Positions 26,791-36,174 of a DNA stretch of 57,763 nucleotides are shown one piece after another. Every line of letters starts with the position of its first letter. Within the stretch, counting starts at the first letter, position 1. This stretch comes from SAR86 cluster bacterium. Its GTDB lineage: Bacteria > Pseudomonadota > Gammaproteobacteria > Pseudomonadales > Pseudohongiellaceae. The position numbers and the translations under genes are program-made. Location of the stretch: positions 1 to 57,763 of the forward strand of contig NVUL01000047.1 of assembly GCA_002401885.1 (NCBI GenBank), written 5' to 3'. The notes under the pieces were generated by a model, which had not been told where the DNA came from, ran no database searches, and saw only the letters and a list, made by a program, of their open reading frames with translations.

Positions 26791-27966
26791 ATGAATCAAG
26801 ATGACAAACCAACCGATAGTTCTCGACGCGATATTCTTAAAGGTGCTCTGGGCACCGGAGCATTGGCAGCTGGCGCCGCTTCAGTGCCGGGGTTTATCTT
26901 TCCCGCACTAGCTCAAGGCGAGCAACTCGTTCCCTTTACTGACGTGCCTGATACTTTCAATGCGCGCCCGGCTCGACCAAACTCGACTCACTGGTTGGAT
27001 ACGCGCGAAATAACGACCCATTTCACCGACAACGAAGATTACTACATAGTACAGCACTATGGTCAGCCAGAGATTGACAACAATTCCTATACGCTGAAAG
27101 TGACAGGCATGGTAGATAATGAGTTAGAGTTTTCTCTTTCAGAACTCATGGCCCGAGACAATATCGAACAGCAGGTTGGATTTGAGTGTGGCGGTAATAG
27201 CCAAGGATTGTTTCACGGACTTATTGGTAACGCGCGCTGGCGTGGTGTCTCGCTGGCAAGTATTTTAGAAGAGGCAGGTATTCAAGACGGCGCTAAGGAA
27301 ATCGTATTCTTTGGAACCGATGTCCAAACCGAGACGATTCGCGAGACAGAGGTCGAGAAAGCATTTGCACGTAGTCTATCCATCGACGATGCGATGCGAC
27401 CTGAGAATATGCTTGCATTCGAGATGAATGGCGAGCCGCTTCCGCTTTATCATGGTAAGCCGGTACGTGCATTGATCCCGGGCTGGTATGGCGTTGCCAA
27501 TGTAAAATGGCTAAACCAGATCCATATTCAAGATACTCGATATATGGGCCGCTTCATGGGCCGTGACTACGTGACTCTGAAGAAAGAAAACATAGGTGGT
27601 GTAGAACGCTGGGTTGAAAACTCTGTTACCACCATGAACCTGAAGTCTTCTATCGTTCGTGTTACTGAGATGGGTGGCCAACATAAGATTCAAGGTTTTG
27701 TACTTAACGATGGCACATCTATAGAAAGTATCGAAGTCAAAGTAGACGACGGTCCATGGGAGCGCGCCGAGATTAATCCACGATCAACGAAATATTCTTG
27801 GAAGCTATTCCGTTACGATTGGAACAATGCTACGCCGGGAGAGCACACGATTGTATCTCGCGTGACTGACGTCAATGGTAATGTACAAGCGACGGCCGAA
27901 GAACTTCCAGATAAGGTGAGCCGCTGGGAAAACTTCGCTCAGTTCCCACGAACTGTGCGCATCTAG
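26791..27966 (+). CDS. Sulfite-oxidase-type molybdoenzyme (SoxC/SorA-like), Tat-exported
   Basis: 391 residues. Twin-arginine signal SRRDILKGALG (about 10-20), cleavage after the ALAQ region, so a periplasmic enzyme. The sulfite oxidase fold is seen from GFECGGNSQGLF, where the cysteine is the molybdenum ligand (family pattern ECSGN), through WRGVSLASIL and the HGKPVRALIPGWYG box, to the dimerisation domain (about 285-391) ending FPRTVRI. Oxidises sulfite or a related compound with a c-type cytochrome acceptor in its family. No cytochrome gene (SoxD/SorB) is adjacent, so the acceptor must be elsewhere. Clear ribosome binding site AAGAGAGAAG. Its TAG stop at 27964-27966 lies in the same frame as polB. 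Confidence 0.9.
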   Translation: MNQDDKPTDSSRRDILKGALGTGALAAGAASVPGFIFPALAQGEQLVPFTDVPDTFNARPARPNSTHWLDTREITTHFTDNEDYYIVQHYGQPEIDNNSYTLKVTGMVDNELEFSLSELMARDNIEQQVGFECGGNSQGLFHGLIGNARWRGVSLASILEEAGIQDGAKEIVFFGTDVQTETIRETEVEKAFARSLSIDDAMRPENMLAFEMNGEPLPLYHGKPVRALIPGWYGVANVKWLNQIHIQDTRYMGRFMGRDYVTLKKENIGGVERWVENSVTTMNLKSSIVRVTEMGGQHKIQGFVLNDGTSIESIEVKVDDGPWERAEINPRSTKYSWKLFRYDWNNATPGEHTIVSRVTDVNGNVQATAEELPDKVSRWENFAQFPRTVRI

Positions 27967-27972
27967 CCCCTA

Positions 27973-30363
27973 ATTTCCTCAAACTCTGAATTCGACGGAT
28001 TCATACTCACTAGACAGTGGGTTGAATCCGGAGCGGGTATCGATCTTATTTTCTGGTTGGCCAGCAAAGCCGGTCCTCTGCGCCTTCGCTTCTCCGGACA
28101 GGAAGCTGTCTGTTTCTTCCCTACGCAGCAGAAAGTTCAAGTAGAAGAAATTCTTGCATCGATGTCTGGTTGGCGAATTGCAGCAACGCAGCTGAAGAAC
28201 TTCGATACTGAAGCCATGTCGGCACTCTATCTCAAGAGTCAGCGTAAGCTTTACGATATTCGAGATCGGCTCGCTCAAAAAGATATTCGAGTAGCAGAAG
28301 CAGACCTGAAACCCACTGATCGTTTCCTCATGGAGCGTTTTATTACGGCGGCTGTCTCCATAGAGGGGAGCCTGACTGAGAATGATAACTTTAACGACAT
28401 CGCGCCCAGCGATTTGCGTGCTACAGAATATCGGCCACAGCTTAGTGCAGTCTCTATCGATATAGAGACTGACTATCAAGCAAGCACCCTCTATTCAATA
28501 GCGATCTATTCGGATAATGTCTCAATAGTCTATATGGTTGGCCCAACTGAGGACTCCACTGGGGAGACTGATGATGGCGACAATCTGCAACTCTACCAGC
28601 TGAGATCCGAGCGTGAGGTTATCAGCGCGTTCGTTAAGAAGATCGGAGACTTAGACCCTGACGTGATCATGGGCTGGAACATAGTGAACTTCGACCTGCG
28701 TTGCCTGCAAGACTTCTGTGACCGGCTAAAAATGCCATTGTTGTTAGGGCGTAACAACGAGGCCATCAGCTGGCGTAAGGCAAGAGATAGCAACGATAGA
28801 TTTTACGCATTGTTGCCGGGCCGGGCAGTGCTGGATGGCATCGAATTAATGCGTTCCGCCACCTATCAATTCGAGAACTTTTCTCTGGAGTACGTCTCGC
28901 GCCAGCTACTGGACAGAGGGAAATTAGTAGACGATGTTGATCAACGTGGCGCGGAAATCACAGAGCTTTTCAGTAACGATAAACCAGCACTAGCGCGCTA
29001 TAACCTCGAGGACTGCCGCCTGGTCTGGGACATCTTTCAGAAGGAGGCGCTCATATCTTTTGCCATGGAGCGAAGCTTGCTGACGGGGCTGGAACTAGAC
29101 CGTTACGGTGGTTCTGTTGCGGCCTTCGACTTTCTCTATCTTCCTCGGCTGCATCGCAAGGGATTCGTTGCACCGCACGTCGACCAATCCACTGTCAGTA
29201 ACGTCAGTCCAGGGGGTTATGTGATGGGCTCTATTCCTGGCATTCATCAGAACGTGATCGTTCTAGACTTCAAGAGCCTATATCCGAGCATCATAAGGAC
29301 CTTCCATGTAGATCCGCTGGCCCTTGCCGTTGCCGCACTCGAGGAGAATCCGATCGAGGGCTACGACGGTGGAAAATTCTCTCGTGTGGAATTCATCCTG
29401 CCGGAATTGATCTCCACCCTGTGGTCCGCACGCGACAAGGCGAAGGTTAGTGAGAATGCGGTGTTGTCTCAGGCGATCAAGATTATTATGAACTCATTCT
29501 ATGGCATCCTCGGAACGGTGGGGTGCAGGTTCTTAGATTCCCGTCTAGTAAGTTCGATAACCAAGCGTGGGCATGAGATTTTGATTCAGAGCAAAAATTT
29601 CATCGAAGACGCAGGTTATCAAGTAATCTATGGCGATACGGACTCTGTGTTCGTTCTACTAGGCTCGGTTCCAATTGATCAAGTAAAACTAATCGGTGAC
29701 GACCTTACATCGAAACTGAATGAGTGGTGGACGAATAGGCTGAGAGAAAAGTATGACATCTCCAGCTTCCTAGAAATTGAGTTCGAGACACATTTCAGCA
29801 AGTTCCTGATGCCTACTGTTAGAGGCTCAGATGCAGGCAGCAAGAAACGCTATGCCGGTCTCGTTGTTGACAGTGGCAATCCAGACAAATTGCATCTCTT
29901 GTTTAAGGGGCTCGAATCGGTGCGAAGCGACTGGTCGCCTTTGGCACGTGAATTTCAGAAAGAGTTGTATAGACGCATTTTTTTCGATGAACCTTATGAA
30001 GATTACATAAAGCTTACGGTCCAACAATTAGGTGATGGAAAGTACGAGAACGAACTGGTTCTGCGTAAACGCCTGCGCCGAAAACTGAAGGACTATGTTA
30101 AGAATGTTCCGCCCCATGCGCAGGCGGCACGCAAGGCGGAAGATATTCGCAGGAAACGAGAATTGCCGAGTCTGTACCAGTCGGGAGGTTGGATCGAATA
30201 CATCATGACAATTAATGGAGCAGAGCCTCGCCAGTATCGTGAATCGGCGATAGACTACGAGTTCTATCTAGAAAGGCAGCTAGCACCCATCGCAGATTCC
30301 ATATTGGTATTCAAATCATCCTCTATGGATAAAATACTAAACAATCAGATTGGGCTCTTCTAG
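27973..30363 (+). CDS. polB: DNA polymerase II (family B), non-standard start
   Basis: Family B repair polymerase with proofreading. Exo motifs SIDIETDY (near 162), GWNIVNFDLR and YNLEDCRLVWDIF; polymerase motifs DFKSLYPSIIR (near 432), KIIMNSFYGILGT and YGDTDSVF (near 553) are intact. The segment FDGFILTRQW... FWLASKAGPLRLRF matches the usual Pol II N terminus, so coding starts well before the TTG at 28057. However, between the TAG at 27964 and 28057 there is no ATG, GTG or TTG in frame. The best candidate is ATT at 27973, giving 796 residues (E. coli 783); no ribosome binding site is seen. Directly follows the molybdoenzyme gene in the same frame. Confidence 0.9.
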   Translation: MSSNSEFDGFILTRQWVESGAGIDLIFWLASKAGPLRLRFSGQEAVCFFPTQQKVQVEEILASMSGWRIAATQLKNFDTEAMSALYLKSQRKLYDIRDRLAQKDIRVAEADLKPTDRFLMERFITAAVSIEGSLTENDNFNDIAPSDLRATEYRPQLSAVSIDIETDYQASTLYSIAIYSDNVSIVYMVGPTEDSTGETDDGDNLQLYQLRSEREVISAFVKKIGDLDPDVIMGWNIVNFDLRCLQDFCDRLKMPLLLGRNNEAISWRKARDSNDRFYALLPGRAVLDGIELMRSATYQFENFSLEYVSRQLLDRGKLVDDVDQRGAEITELFSNDKPALARYNLEDCRLVWDIFQKEALISFAMERSLLTGLELDRYGGSVAAFDFLYLPRLHRKGFVAPHVDQSTVSNVSPGGYVMGSIPGIHQNVIVLDFKSLYPSIIRTFHVDPLALAVAALEENPIEGYDGGKFSRVEFILPELISTLWSARDKAKVSENAVLSQAIKIIMNSFYGILGTVGCRFLDSRLVSSITKRGHEILIQSKNFIEDAGYQVIYGDTDSVFVLLGSVPIDQVKLIGDDLTSKLNEWWTNRLREKYDISSFLEIEFETHFSKFLMPTVRGSDAGSKKRYAGLVVDSGNPDKLHLLFKGLESVRSDWSPLAREFQKELYRRIFFDEPYEDYIKLTVQQLGDGKYENELVLRKRLRRKLKDYVKNVPPHAQAARKAEDIRRKRELPSLYQSGGWIEYIMTINGAEPRQYRESAIDYEFYLERQLAPIADSILVFKSSSMDKILNNQIGLF

Positions 30364-30430
30364 CGGCTTATACGCTGCGGATTGGGTGGAAGAGGAGTCT
30401 AACTATTAACGAATCAATGCAGAGGATTAC

Positions 30431-30949
30431 ATGACGACTAATTTAGTACTTACCGTGATTGCTGATGACAGGCCGGGCTTAGTGGAATCGCTTTCACAGA
30501 TTATTGCTTCAAACTCAGGCAACTGGCTCGAGAGCAGCATGTCTCAACTGGCTGGAAAGTTCGCAGGCATATTGCGGGTTAGTGTGAATGAGGACCGTGT
30601 GGAAAAACTTATAGAAGAACTGAATGAGCTTTCCTCGGAGATAAAAATTGTCATTGAAAAAGCGGCAGATGAGTCTTCCGATCAAAAATCACGAATAGTT
30701 GAGTTAAGTCTGGTAGGCAATGACCGCCCTGGCATTATCAAGGAAATTTCTGCCGCCGTAGCGGGGCTAGGGATCAATGTGGAACGGCTCAACACGGAAT
30801 GTACACCGGCGCCCATGTCGTCCGACACTCTATTCAAGGCGCAAGCGACTCTCGAGGTGCCGGAGCAGATCGCGTTGGAAGCGCTTCAGTACAAGTTGGA
30901 GCAGCTAGCAGACGATCTGATTGTTGAGATCGAGGTAGTTGTTCGTTAG
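30431..30949 (+). CDS. gcvR: ACT-domain regulator, GcvR-like
   Basis: 172 residues made of two ACT domains: LTVIADDRPGLVESLSQII (about 7-25) and LSLVGNDRPGIIKEISAAVAGLGINVERL (about 95-123). This is the layout of GcvR, which in E. coli binds GcvA in the presence or absence of glycine and represses the glycine cleavage operon; the gcvTHP operon is in this window at 4.4-9.1 kb, though no gcvA is seen. Ribosome binding site AGAGGATTAC before ATG. It may be cotranscribed with polB (67-bp gap). Confidence 0.85.
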   Translation: MTTNLVLTVIADDRPGLVESLSQIIASNSGNWLESSMSQLAGKFAGILRVSVNEDRVEKLIEELNELSSEIKIVIEKAADESSDQKSRIVELSLVGNDRPGIIKEISAAVAGLGINVERLNTECTPAPMSSDTLFKAQATLEVPEQIALEALQYKLEQLADDLIVEIEVVVR

Positions 30950-30971
30950 ACGCTTCAATTAATTCATGGGG

Positions 30972-32249
30972 CTAATTCGTGAGATCGAATTTGAGCCTGT
31001 CGTTATAGTCGATCATATTGGTCAGCAGGTTGATACACTCCACGATCTCGGTCTCTCTCTCGTTCGTAGGGACTGCTGAATCACTCTCCATGTTGCTGTA
31101 TAGCAATACAAGACAGGACTTGCTCGAATCGAAGTTCTGGTAGAAGAACTCAGAAAATTCGTCTGATATGGTTGAGAAAACAAGGCCTAAGGTTGTGCCA
31201 TTTTCAGTCTGGAGTTCAAGCAGCAGTCTCTCCAGCCCACTTAGCTGACTAGACACTGCATTCTGTGTTGTCCGGCTATAGGGAGATTGTATGCTCTCTA
31301 CAAAATCGCCATTCAACATTGGATACAAAGAGCGCAGTAGCAACTCTTCCGTAAGCATTTCCGACATCGAATCTGCGAGAATGACGATAAGTTCTGTTCC
31401 GGATGTGGATTCGATTCGCCGTCTTATGCCCGGTGCCTCAGCAAACCATAAAGATTGCAACGCTCGAAAATCATCGACTAAGGTATCCGTGACGACGCTT
31501 AGAAAAAGTCGTCTGCGGTTGTTGCTTAGTTGTTCGAGTGTGTAGCCGCTTTCTATTTCTTCTGGGGTTAGTTCTTCTCTGGCCCGGTAGTCGGCAGCAG
31601 GACGGGTGTCTGAATCTGTACCGAACCCCCAAAGCAAAAACTCAATCACATGGAAGCCCAGTGTCACTTCTGACACGTCAAAGGAACCATGTTGCTCACG
31701 CAGAGAGTCAGTGTCCAAATTTACATTGATATCGTACACGATGCCGCTATCGGGGTAGCCATCTACATAGTCGATATATCCGGGAATTATTGGCCAGTGG
31801 TTGATTCGATACTGAAGTTGCATTAGCGCTAAGCTGTTCTGTTCTTCAAGTAGCTGCGTAGTAAAGTATCGGTGCAGTGTAGTGAGCTCGTATGCACTGT
31901 GTGTTTCTCGCCAAGCCTGTCTCGAGCGACTCAGATTTTCGCTGCTTGTTTGATTGATTAGCGTGACTATCGAAGACTGAAATTTTTCAATCTCAATCGC
32001 CACTTGATTGAGGTCGGTGCCAATCTGTTCCACATAATCCAGAGCTATTTCTTTAGCGGATGCACTCAGCTCAGGGTTGAGTAACTCGAATGCGCTGGGA
32101 GCAGTTTCCTTTGCCGCTTTAACACTTTGGGGCTCGGGTGTGTCGTCGCTGCACCCGGCAAGAAGCATTGCCGCCAGCATGGCGATTCCCATTCTTTGTA
32201 GGTACAAACCTAAACTGAGTTGTATTTGCATAAGAGTTAAATGATGCAC
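30972..32249 (-). CDS. Imelysin-family (peptidase M75-like) lipoprotein
   Basis: About 425 residues. A hydrophobic N terminus ends in the lipobox LLAGC (cysteine about 33), so a lipoprotein. The helical imelysin fold is shown by the RINHWPIIPGYIDYVDG region and the GFHVIEFLLWG motif (family GxHxxE), followed by LTPEEIESGYTLEQL. Imelysin-like proteins are often linked to iron uptake; proteolysis is not generally shown. The GTG at 32249 overlaps the TAG of the upstream HAD gene, so they form an operon. An ATG at 32231 (codon 7) or one just before the MLAAMLLAGC stretch may be the real start. Confidence 0.85.
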   Translation of the reverse strand: MHHLTLMQIQLSLGLYLQRMGIAMLAAMLLAGCSDDTPEPQSVKAAKETAPSAFELLNPELSASAKEIALDYVEQIGTDLNQVAIEIEKFQSSIVTLINQTSSENLSRSRQAWRETHSAYELTTLHRYFTTQLLEEQNSLALMQLQYRINHWPIIPGYIDYVDGYPDSGIVYDINVNLDTDSLREQHGSFDVSEVTLGFHVIEFLLWGFGTDSDTRPAADYRAREELTPEEIESGYTLEQLSNNRRRLFLSVVTDTLVDDFRALQSLWFAEAPGIRRRIESTSGTELIVILADSMSEMLTEELLLRSLYPMLNGDFVESIQSPYSRTTQNAVSSQLSGLERLLLELQTENGTTLGLVFSTISDEFSEFFYQNFDSSKSCLVLLYSNMESDSAVPTNERETEIVECINLLTNMIDYNDRLKFDLTN

Positions 32250-32929
32250 TAGTTACGTAACGTTAGAATTTTCCAGCCCTCGGATTTTGCCTTGTCGCGT
32301 AGCTTCTGATCGGGATCCACTGCCACTGGCGTCGCTACCTCTTGTAGTAGTGGCAGGTCGTTTATGGAGTCACTGTAGAACACGGCATCGCTCAGATTGA
32401 AACGATTCTCTTGCTGGTTTATCCATGCATTGAGCTTAGAAACCTTTCCATCTTGATAGCAGGGCGTACCAGAAATTTTTCCGTTGTATCTATCGTCACT
32501 AGTTTGCAGTTCGGTCGCTATTAGCAGATCTACATCGAAGAGTTTGGCGATCGGCGCTGAGATGAACTCATTCGTAGCAGTAATGATAATGCAAAAATCT
32601 CCCGCCTCTAGATGCGTGCGCACGAGCTCGCGGCCCTTATCTAGAATAATCGGCTCTACAGATTGCTGCATGAATTCAGCAAGTAGTTTCGCTCGTTGTG
32701 TACTGTCGAGCGGTATAACAGGCTCAAGAGTAAATGCGACGTAGCCATGTATATCTAACGCACCCTGCTTGTATTGATCGTAGAAGTGGTCGTTTTTTTC
32801 ACGATGGGCTTCTTCTTCGACCAGGTTATTGCTGATCAAGAACTCTCCCCAGGCGTGATCACTGTCCCCTTCTAGTAGCGTATTATCTAGATCGAATAAG
32901 GCTAACTTTCGTGAACTGATCGACTGCAT
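32249..32929 (-). CDS. HAD-IB family hydrolase (SerB-like phosphatase)
   Basis: About 226 residues. HAD motif I FDLDNTLL with nucleophile D13 and acid/base D15, motif II threonine in CIIITATNEF, and motif III/IV in SDSINDLPLLQ. The insertion with FYDQYKQGALDIHGYVAFTL is typical of the HAD-IB subfamily found upstream of rppH in pseudomonads. Likely substrate is a small phosphomonoester; which one is unknown. The start at 32929 follows GGGAAGAG at normal spacing; the frame extends to an ATG at 32953 with no such signal. It overlaps the imelysin gene by one base. Confidence 0.9.
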   Translation of the reverse strand: MQSISSRKLALFDLDNTLLEGDSDHAWGEFLISNNLVEEEAHREKNDHFYDQYKQGALDIHGYVAFTLEPVIPLDSTQRAKLLAEFMQQSVEPIILDKGRELVRTHLEAGDFCIIITATNEFISAPIAKLFDVDLLIATELQTSDDRYNGKISGTPCYQDGKVSKLNAWINQQENRFNLSDAVFYSDSINDLPLLQEVATPVAVDPDQKLRDKAKSEGWKILTLRN

Positions 32930-33186
32930 ACTGATTCTCTTCCCTTTTCTCATCGTAGTTTGCTTGCTGACACACTAGCCATTCAAGCAATTCGAGCATT
33001 ATAGCCGTCTCGGGCGCAATTCTGCACTGGAACAGCTCTTGAACGGGTTTTTTTGGCTTGCTCGTAGTCGGCTTAACTTATTGATATTAAATGGAAATAA
33101 TGGTTTAGGCCTAAGTTTGGCCATTGATCAGGAGGGAAGGTTTGTGAAACAATGGACTACCATTTTCGCCATAAGGGTTGGTAGCA

Positions 33187-33687
33187 GTGATAGATTCAGA
33201 AGGATTTCGTTCAAATGTCGGCATTGTTATTTGCAATAGGCAAGGACAGTTGCTGTGGGCGAAAAGAATAGGGCAGAGTGCATGGCAGTTTCCTCAGGGC
33301 GGGATTAAGCAAAGCGAGTCCGTGGAAGAGGCCTTGTTTAGAGAGTTGGATGAAGAGGTTGGCTTGTCTGAGGCCGATGTACAGATTCTGCATCAAACTG
33401 AAGATTGGCTGCACTATCGCCTCCCTGAGAACTTTATCCGTCAACACAGCGATCCGCTTTGTATTGGCCAGAAACAGAAATGGTTTTTGCTCAGCCTCGA
33501 AGGCGACGATAGTAGGGTCGAATTGAGTAAGACTGGAAAACCAGAGTTTGATGATTGGCGTTGGGTAAACTTTTGGTATCCGGTGGATCAGGTAATCGAG
33601 TTTAAGCGGGATGTCTATCGCAAGGCCTTGCAACAGTTAGAGACTCCCCTTAGTAGTTATATAGGCAGCCCTATAAGTAGCTTCTAA
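33187..33687 (+). CDS. rppH: RNA pyrophosphohydrolase
   Basis: 166-residue Nudix hydrolase that removes pyrophosphate from 5' ends of mRNA and starts decay. The sequence begins [17 protein letters not shown], as in RppH, giving a GTG start at 33187 behind AAGGGTTGGTAGCA; the open frame extends 3 codons to a TTG. The Nudix box ([20 protein letters not shown] part of the signature) lies about 36-58. The C-terminal [11 protein letters not shown] is also typical. As in E. coli, ptsP follows on the same strand. Confidence 0.96.
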   Translation: MIDSEGFRSNVGIVICNRQGQLLWAKRIGQSAWQFPQGGIKQSESVEEALFRELDEEVGLSEADVQILHQTEDWLHYRLPENFIRQHSDPLCIGQKQKWFLLSLEGDDSRVELSKTGKPEFDDWRWVNFWYPVDQVIEFKRDVYRKALQQLETPLSSYIGSPISSF

Positions 33688-33870
33688 GTATCTGAGGTGC
33701 TACCAAGCGGAAGTTAAAAACAATAAGAACAAGCAGTAGACAGACACTGCACTACTCCCGATTCGATTTCTAGAATTGGGAATCAACCCTTCAAGTCGAA
33801 CCGAAGTAAACGAGTATCTTATCGATCGCGAAAGTGCTTTCGCAACGTTAAGACACTGGAGTAAAAATTA

Positions 33871-36144
33871 GTGCTCAAGCGATTGCGAAGCATTGTACAA
33901 AAAGTAAATGCGGCTAGAGATTTACAGTCGGCGCTGGATATTATCGTCCACAAAGTGCGCCTGGCCTTAGACACTCAGGTGTGTTCCGTATTTTTGCTCG
34001 ATAAGGATATCAATGCACATGTGTTGATGGCCTCCGAAGGATTGAAGAAAGAATCGGTCGGACACGTCAGCCTAGAAGCAGGAGAAGGTCTCGTTGGCCT
34101 AGTCGCGAAACATGCCGAACCGATCAATCTGCAGGATGCCTCGCTGCATCCGAGTTTTCATTATCTGAAAGATACCGGTGAAGAGCACTATCACTCTTTT
34201 CTTGGTGTGCCGATTATTCACCATCGTTCAGTGCTAGGGGTGCTTGTTGTTCAGCACGAGGAGCGACGTCGTTTCGACGAAAGTGAAGAAGCATTCCTAA
34301 TAACGCTTTCCGCTCAGCTCTCTGGTGTAATTGCCCACGCGGAGGCAACTGGGGCAGTAGAGGGTATTAGTCCCTCCGGTCATAAAACCTCAGACACGGT
34401 ATTTCCTGGCGTGTCAGGGTCTTCCGGTGTCGCCATCGGCGAGGCTGTCGTTGTTTTCCCGCATGCTGACCTTAGTCAGATACCTCAACGCCGTACTCGA
34501 GACATTGAGAGCGAGATAGAGTTTTTCAATAGCTGCCTAGAGCTGGTACGACAAGACATGCGCAGTCTGCATGCGAAATTAGCGGGGCAGGTCGCGGAAG
34601 AAGAGCGGCAGCTTTTCGATGTCTACGTTCGCATGTTAGATGATGCTGCGCTCGGCAACGAGATAGTCGAGAGAATTAGAATGGGCTACTGGGCGCAGGG
34701 TTCGCTTGCCTACGTAGCAAACGAACACGTCAGAAGTTTCGAGGAGATGGACGATCCCTATCTTAGCGAGCGCGCAATCGATATCAAGGATCTATGTGCT
34801 CGCATACTGTTCTATTTGCAAGAGAAGGTCGTTGTAGAAACAGAGTATGCGGATAATACTATTCTCGTCAGCGAAGAAATTACACCTTCAATGTTGGCGG
34901 AAGTGCCCGAGTCCAAGTTAAAGGGCCTGATATCTGTAAAGGGGTCGGGCAACTCTCATGTTGCGATTCTTGCTAGAACCATGGGCATACCAACGGTAAT
35001 GGGAGCGCTGGATCTGCCCTATACTCAATTGCATGGCAAGGAAGTCATAATCGATGGCTATAAGGGCGAGGTAACAACCAATCCTTCGGATCAGGTCCGT
35101 GCTCGTTTTCTCGAAACGATTCAGGAACAGGATCAGTTAGACAAAGGCCTTGAAGGTTTGAAGGACCTGCCTTGTGAGACAGCGGATCATCACAGAGTAC
35201 ATCTGTGGGTTAACACAGGACTAATGACAGATGTTATACGTTCTTTAGACCAGGGAGCCGAAGGTATTGGGCTGTTCAGAACGGAAGTGCCTTTCCTTCT
35301 TGCAGAACGTTTCCCCAGCGAAGAGGAACAATATCAAATCTACCGTGAGCAGCTAGAGGCTTTCGCTCCGAAGTTGGTGACCATGCGTACACTCGATATT
35401 GGCGGCGACAAATCTCTGCCTTATTTTCCGATAGAAGAAGCTAATCCGTTTCTTGGCTGGCGTGGTATTAGAGTTACTCTGGATCATCCTGAGATTTTTA
35501 CGGCGCAGATACATGCTATGTTGCGAGCTAGCGTTGGTCTCGATAATTTACAGATCATGTTACCCATGATCAGCAACATAAACGAAGTCACTTCGGCATT
35601 GCAACTCATCAAGAAAGCGTACCGCGAACTTATTCAGGAAGGGCTGAAGGTAAAGTTTCCACCTGTGGGTGTTATGATAGAGTTGCCCGCGGCCGTCTAT
35701 CAGACTCGCGCTCTTGCCAAGTTAGTAGATTTTATTTCCGTAGGTAGCAACGATCTCACGCAGTATCTATTGGCAGTGGATAGAAATAACCCTCGTGTGG
35801 CCAACCTCTATTCTGCTTTTCACCCTGCCGTGCTCGGAGCACTGCAACAAGTTGTCGATGCGGCTCAGGCAGAAGGCAAGCATGTAAGTATTTGTGGAGA
35901 AATGGCAGGCGACCCTGGTGCGGCTGTATTGTTGATGGCCATGGGCTATGATGTGTTGTCCATGAACGCTGCGTCGTTGTTAAAAGTAAAGTCGGTGCTA
36001 CGTAGCATCACATTAGACGTCGCCGAAGAACTTCTAGAAAACGTGATGCAGTTAGATGATGCGGACATGATTCGAAGTGCGGTAGATTTGGCTTTGTATA
36101 ATGCCGGTGTTGATCGTCTATTGCGATCCTCTCGCACAAACTAG
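33871..36144 (+). CDS. ptsP: Phosphoenolpyruvate-protein phosphotransferase PtsP (nitrogen PTS enzyme I)
   Basis: 757 residues starting at GTG. N-terminal GAF domain (about 1-165; LDTQVCSVFLLDKD and FLGVPIIHHRSVLGVLVVQ), then enzyme I: the HPr-binding domain, the phosphorylated histidine in GSGNSHVAILART (near 362), and the PEP-binding barrel with GLFRTEVPFL, TLDIGGDKSLPYF, GSNDLTQYLLAVDR and the cysteine of SICGEMAGDP. Enzyme I-Ntr phosphorylates NPr in the nitrogen-related PTS. A GC-rich hairpin (33828-33843, GCGAAAG/CTTTCGC) lies in its 5' leader. Follows rppH by 183 bp. Confidence 0.97.
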   Translation: MLKRLRSIVQKVNAARDLQSALDIIVHKVRLALDTQVCSVFLLDKDINAHVLMASEGLKKESVGHVSLEAGEGLVGLVAKHAEPINLQDASLHPSFHYLKDTGEEHYHSFLGVPIIHHRSVLGVLVVQHEERRRFDESEEAFLITLSAQLSGVIAHAEATGAVEGISPSGHKTSDTVFPGVSGSSGVAIGEAVVVFPHADLSQIPQRRTRDIESEIEFFNSCLELVRQDMRSLHAKLAGQVAEEERQLFDVYVRMLDDAALGNEIVERIRMGYWAQGSLAYVANEHVRSFEEMDDPYLSERAIDIKDLCARILFYLQEKVVVETEYADNTILVSEEITPSMLAEVPESKLKGLISVKGSGNSHVAILARTMGIPTVMGALDLPYTQLHGKEVIIDGYKGEVTTNPSDQVRARFLETIQEQDQLDKGLEGLKDLPCETADHHRVHLWVNTGLMTDVIRSLDQGAEGIGLFRTEVPFLLAERFPSEEEQYQIYREQLEAFAPKLVTMRTLDIGGDKSLPYFPIEEANPFLGWRGIRVTLDHPEIFTAQIHAMLRASVGLDNLQIMLPMISNINEVTSALQLIKKAYRELIQEGLKVKFPPVGVMIELPAAVYQTRALAKLVDFISVGSNDLTQYLLAVDRNNPRVANLYSAFHPAVLGALQQVVDAAQAEGKHVSICGEMAGDPGAAVLLMAMGYDVLSMNAASLLKVKSVLRSITLDVAEELLENVMQLDDADMIRSAVDLALYNAGVDRLLRSSRTN

Positions 36145-36174
36145 ACAGTAAGCAGTTGGCCAGCTTGACGGGCA

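Noticed and set aside
33828-33843. Hairpin GCGAAAG/CTTTCGC in the ptsP leader as a terminator
   Set aside because: No T-tract follows it; at most a minor structure in the 5' leader.
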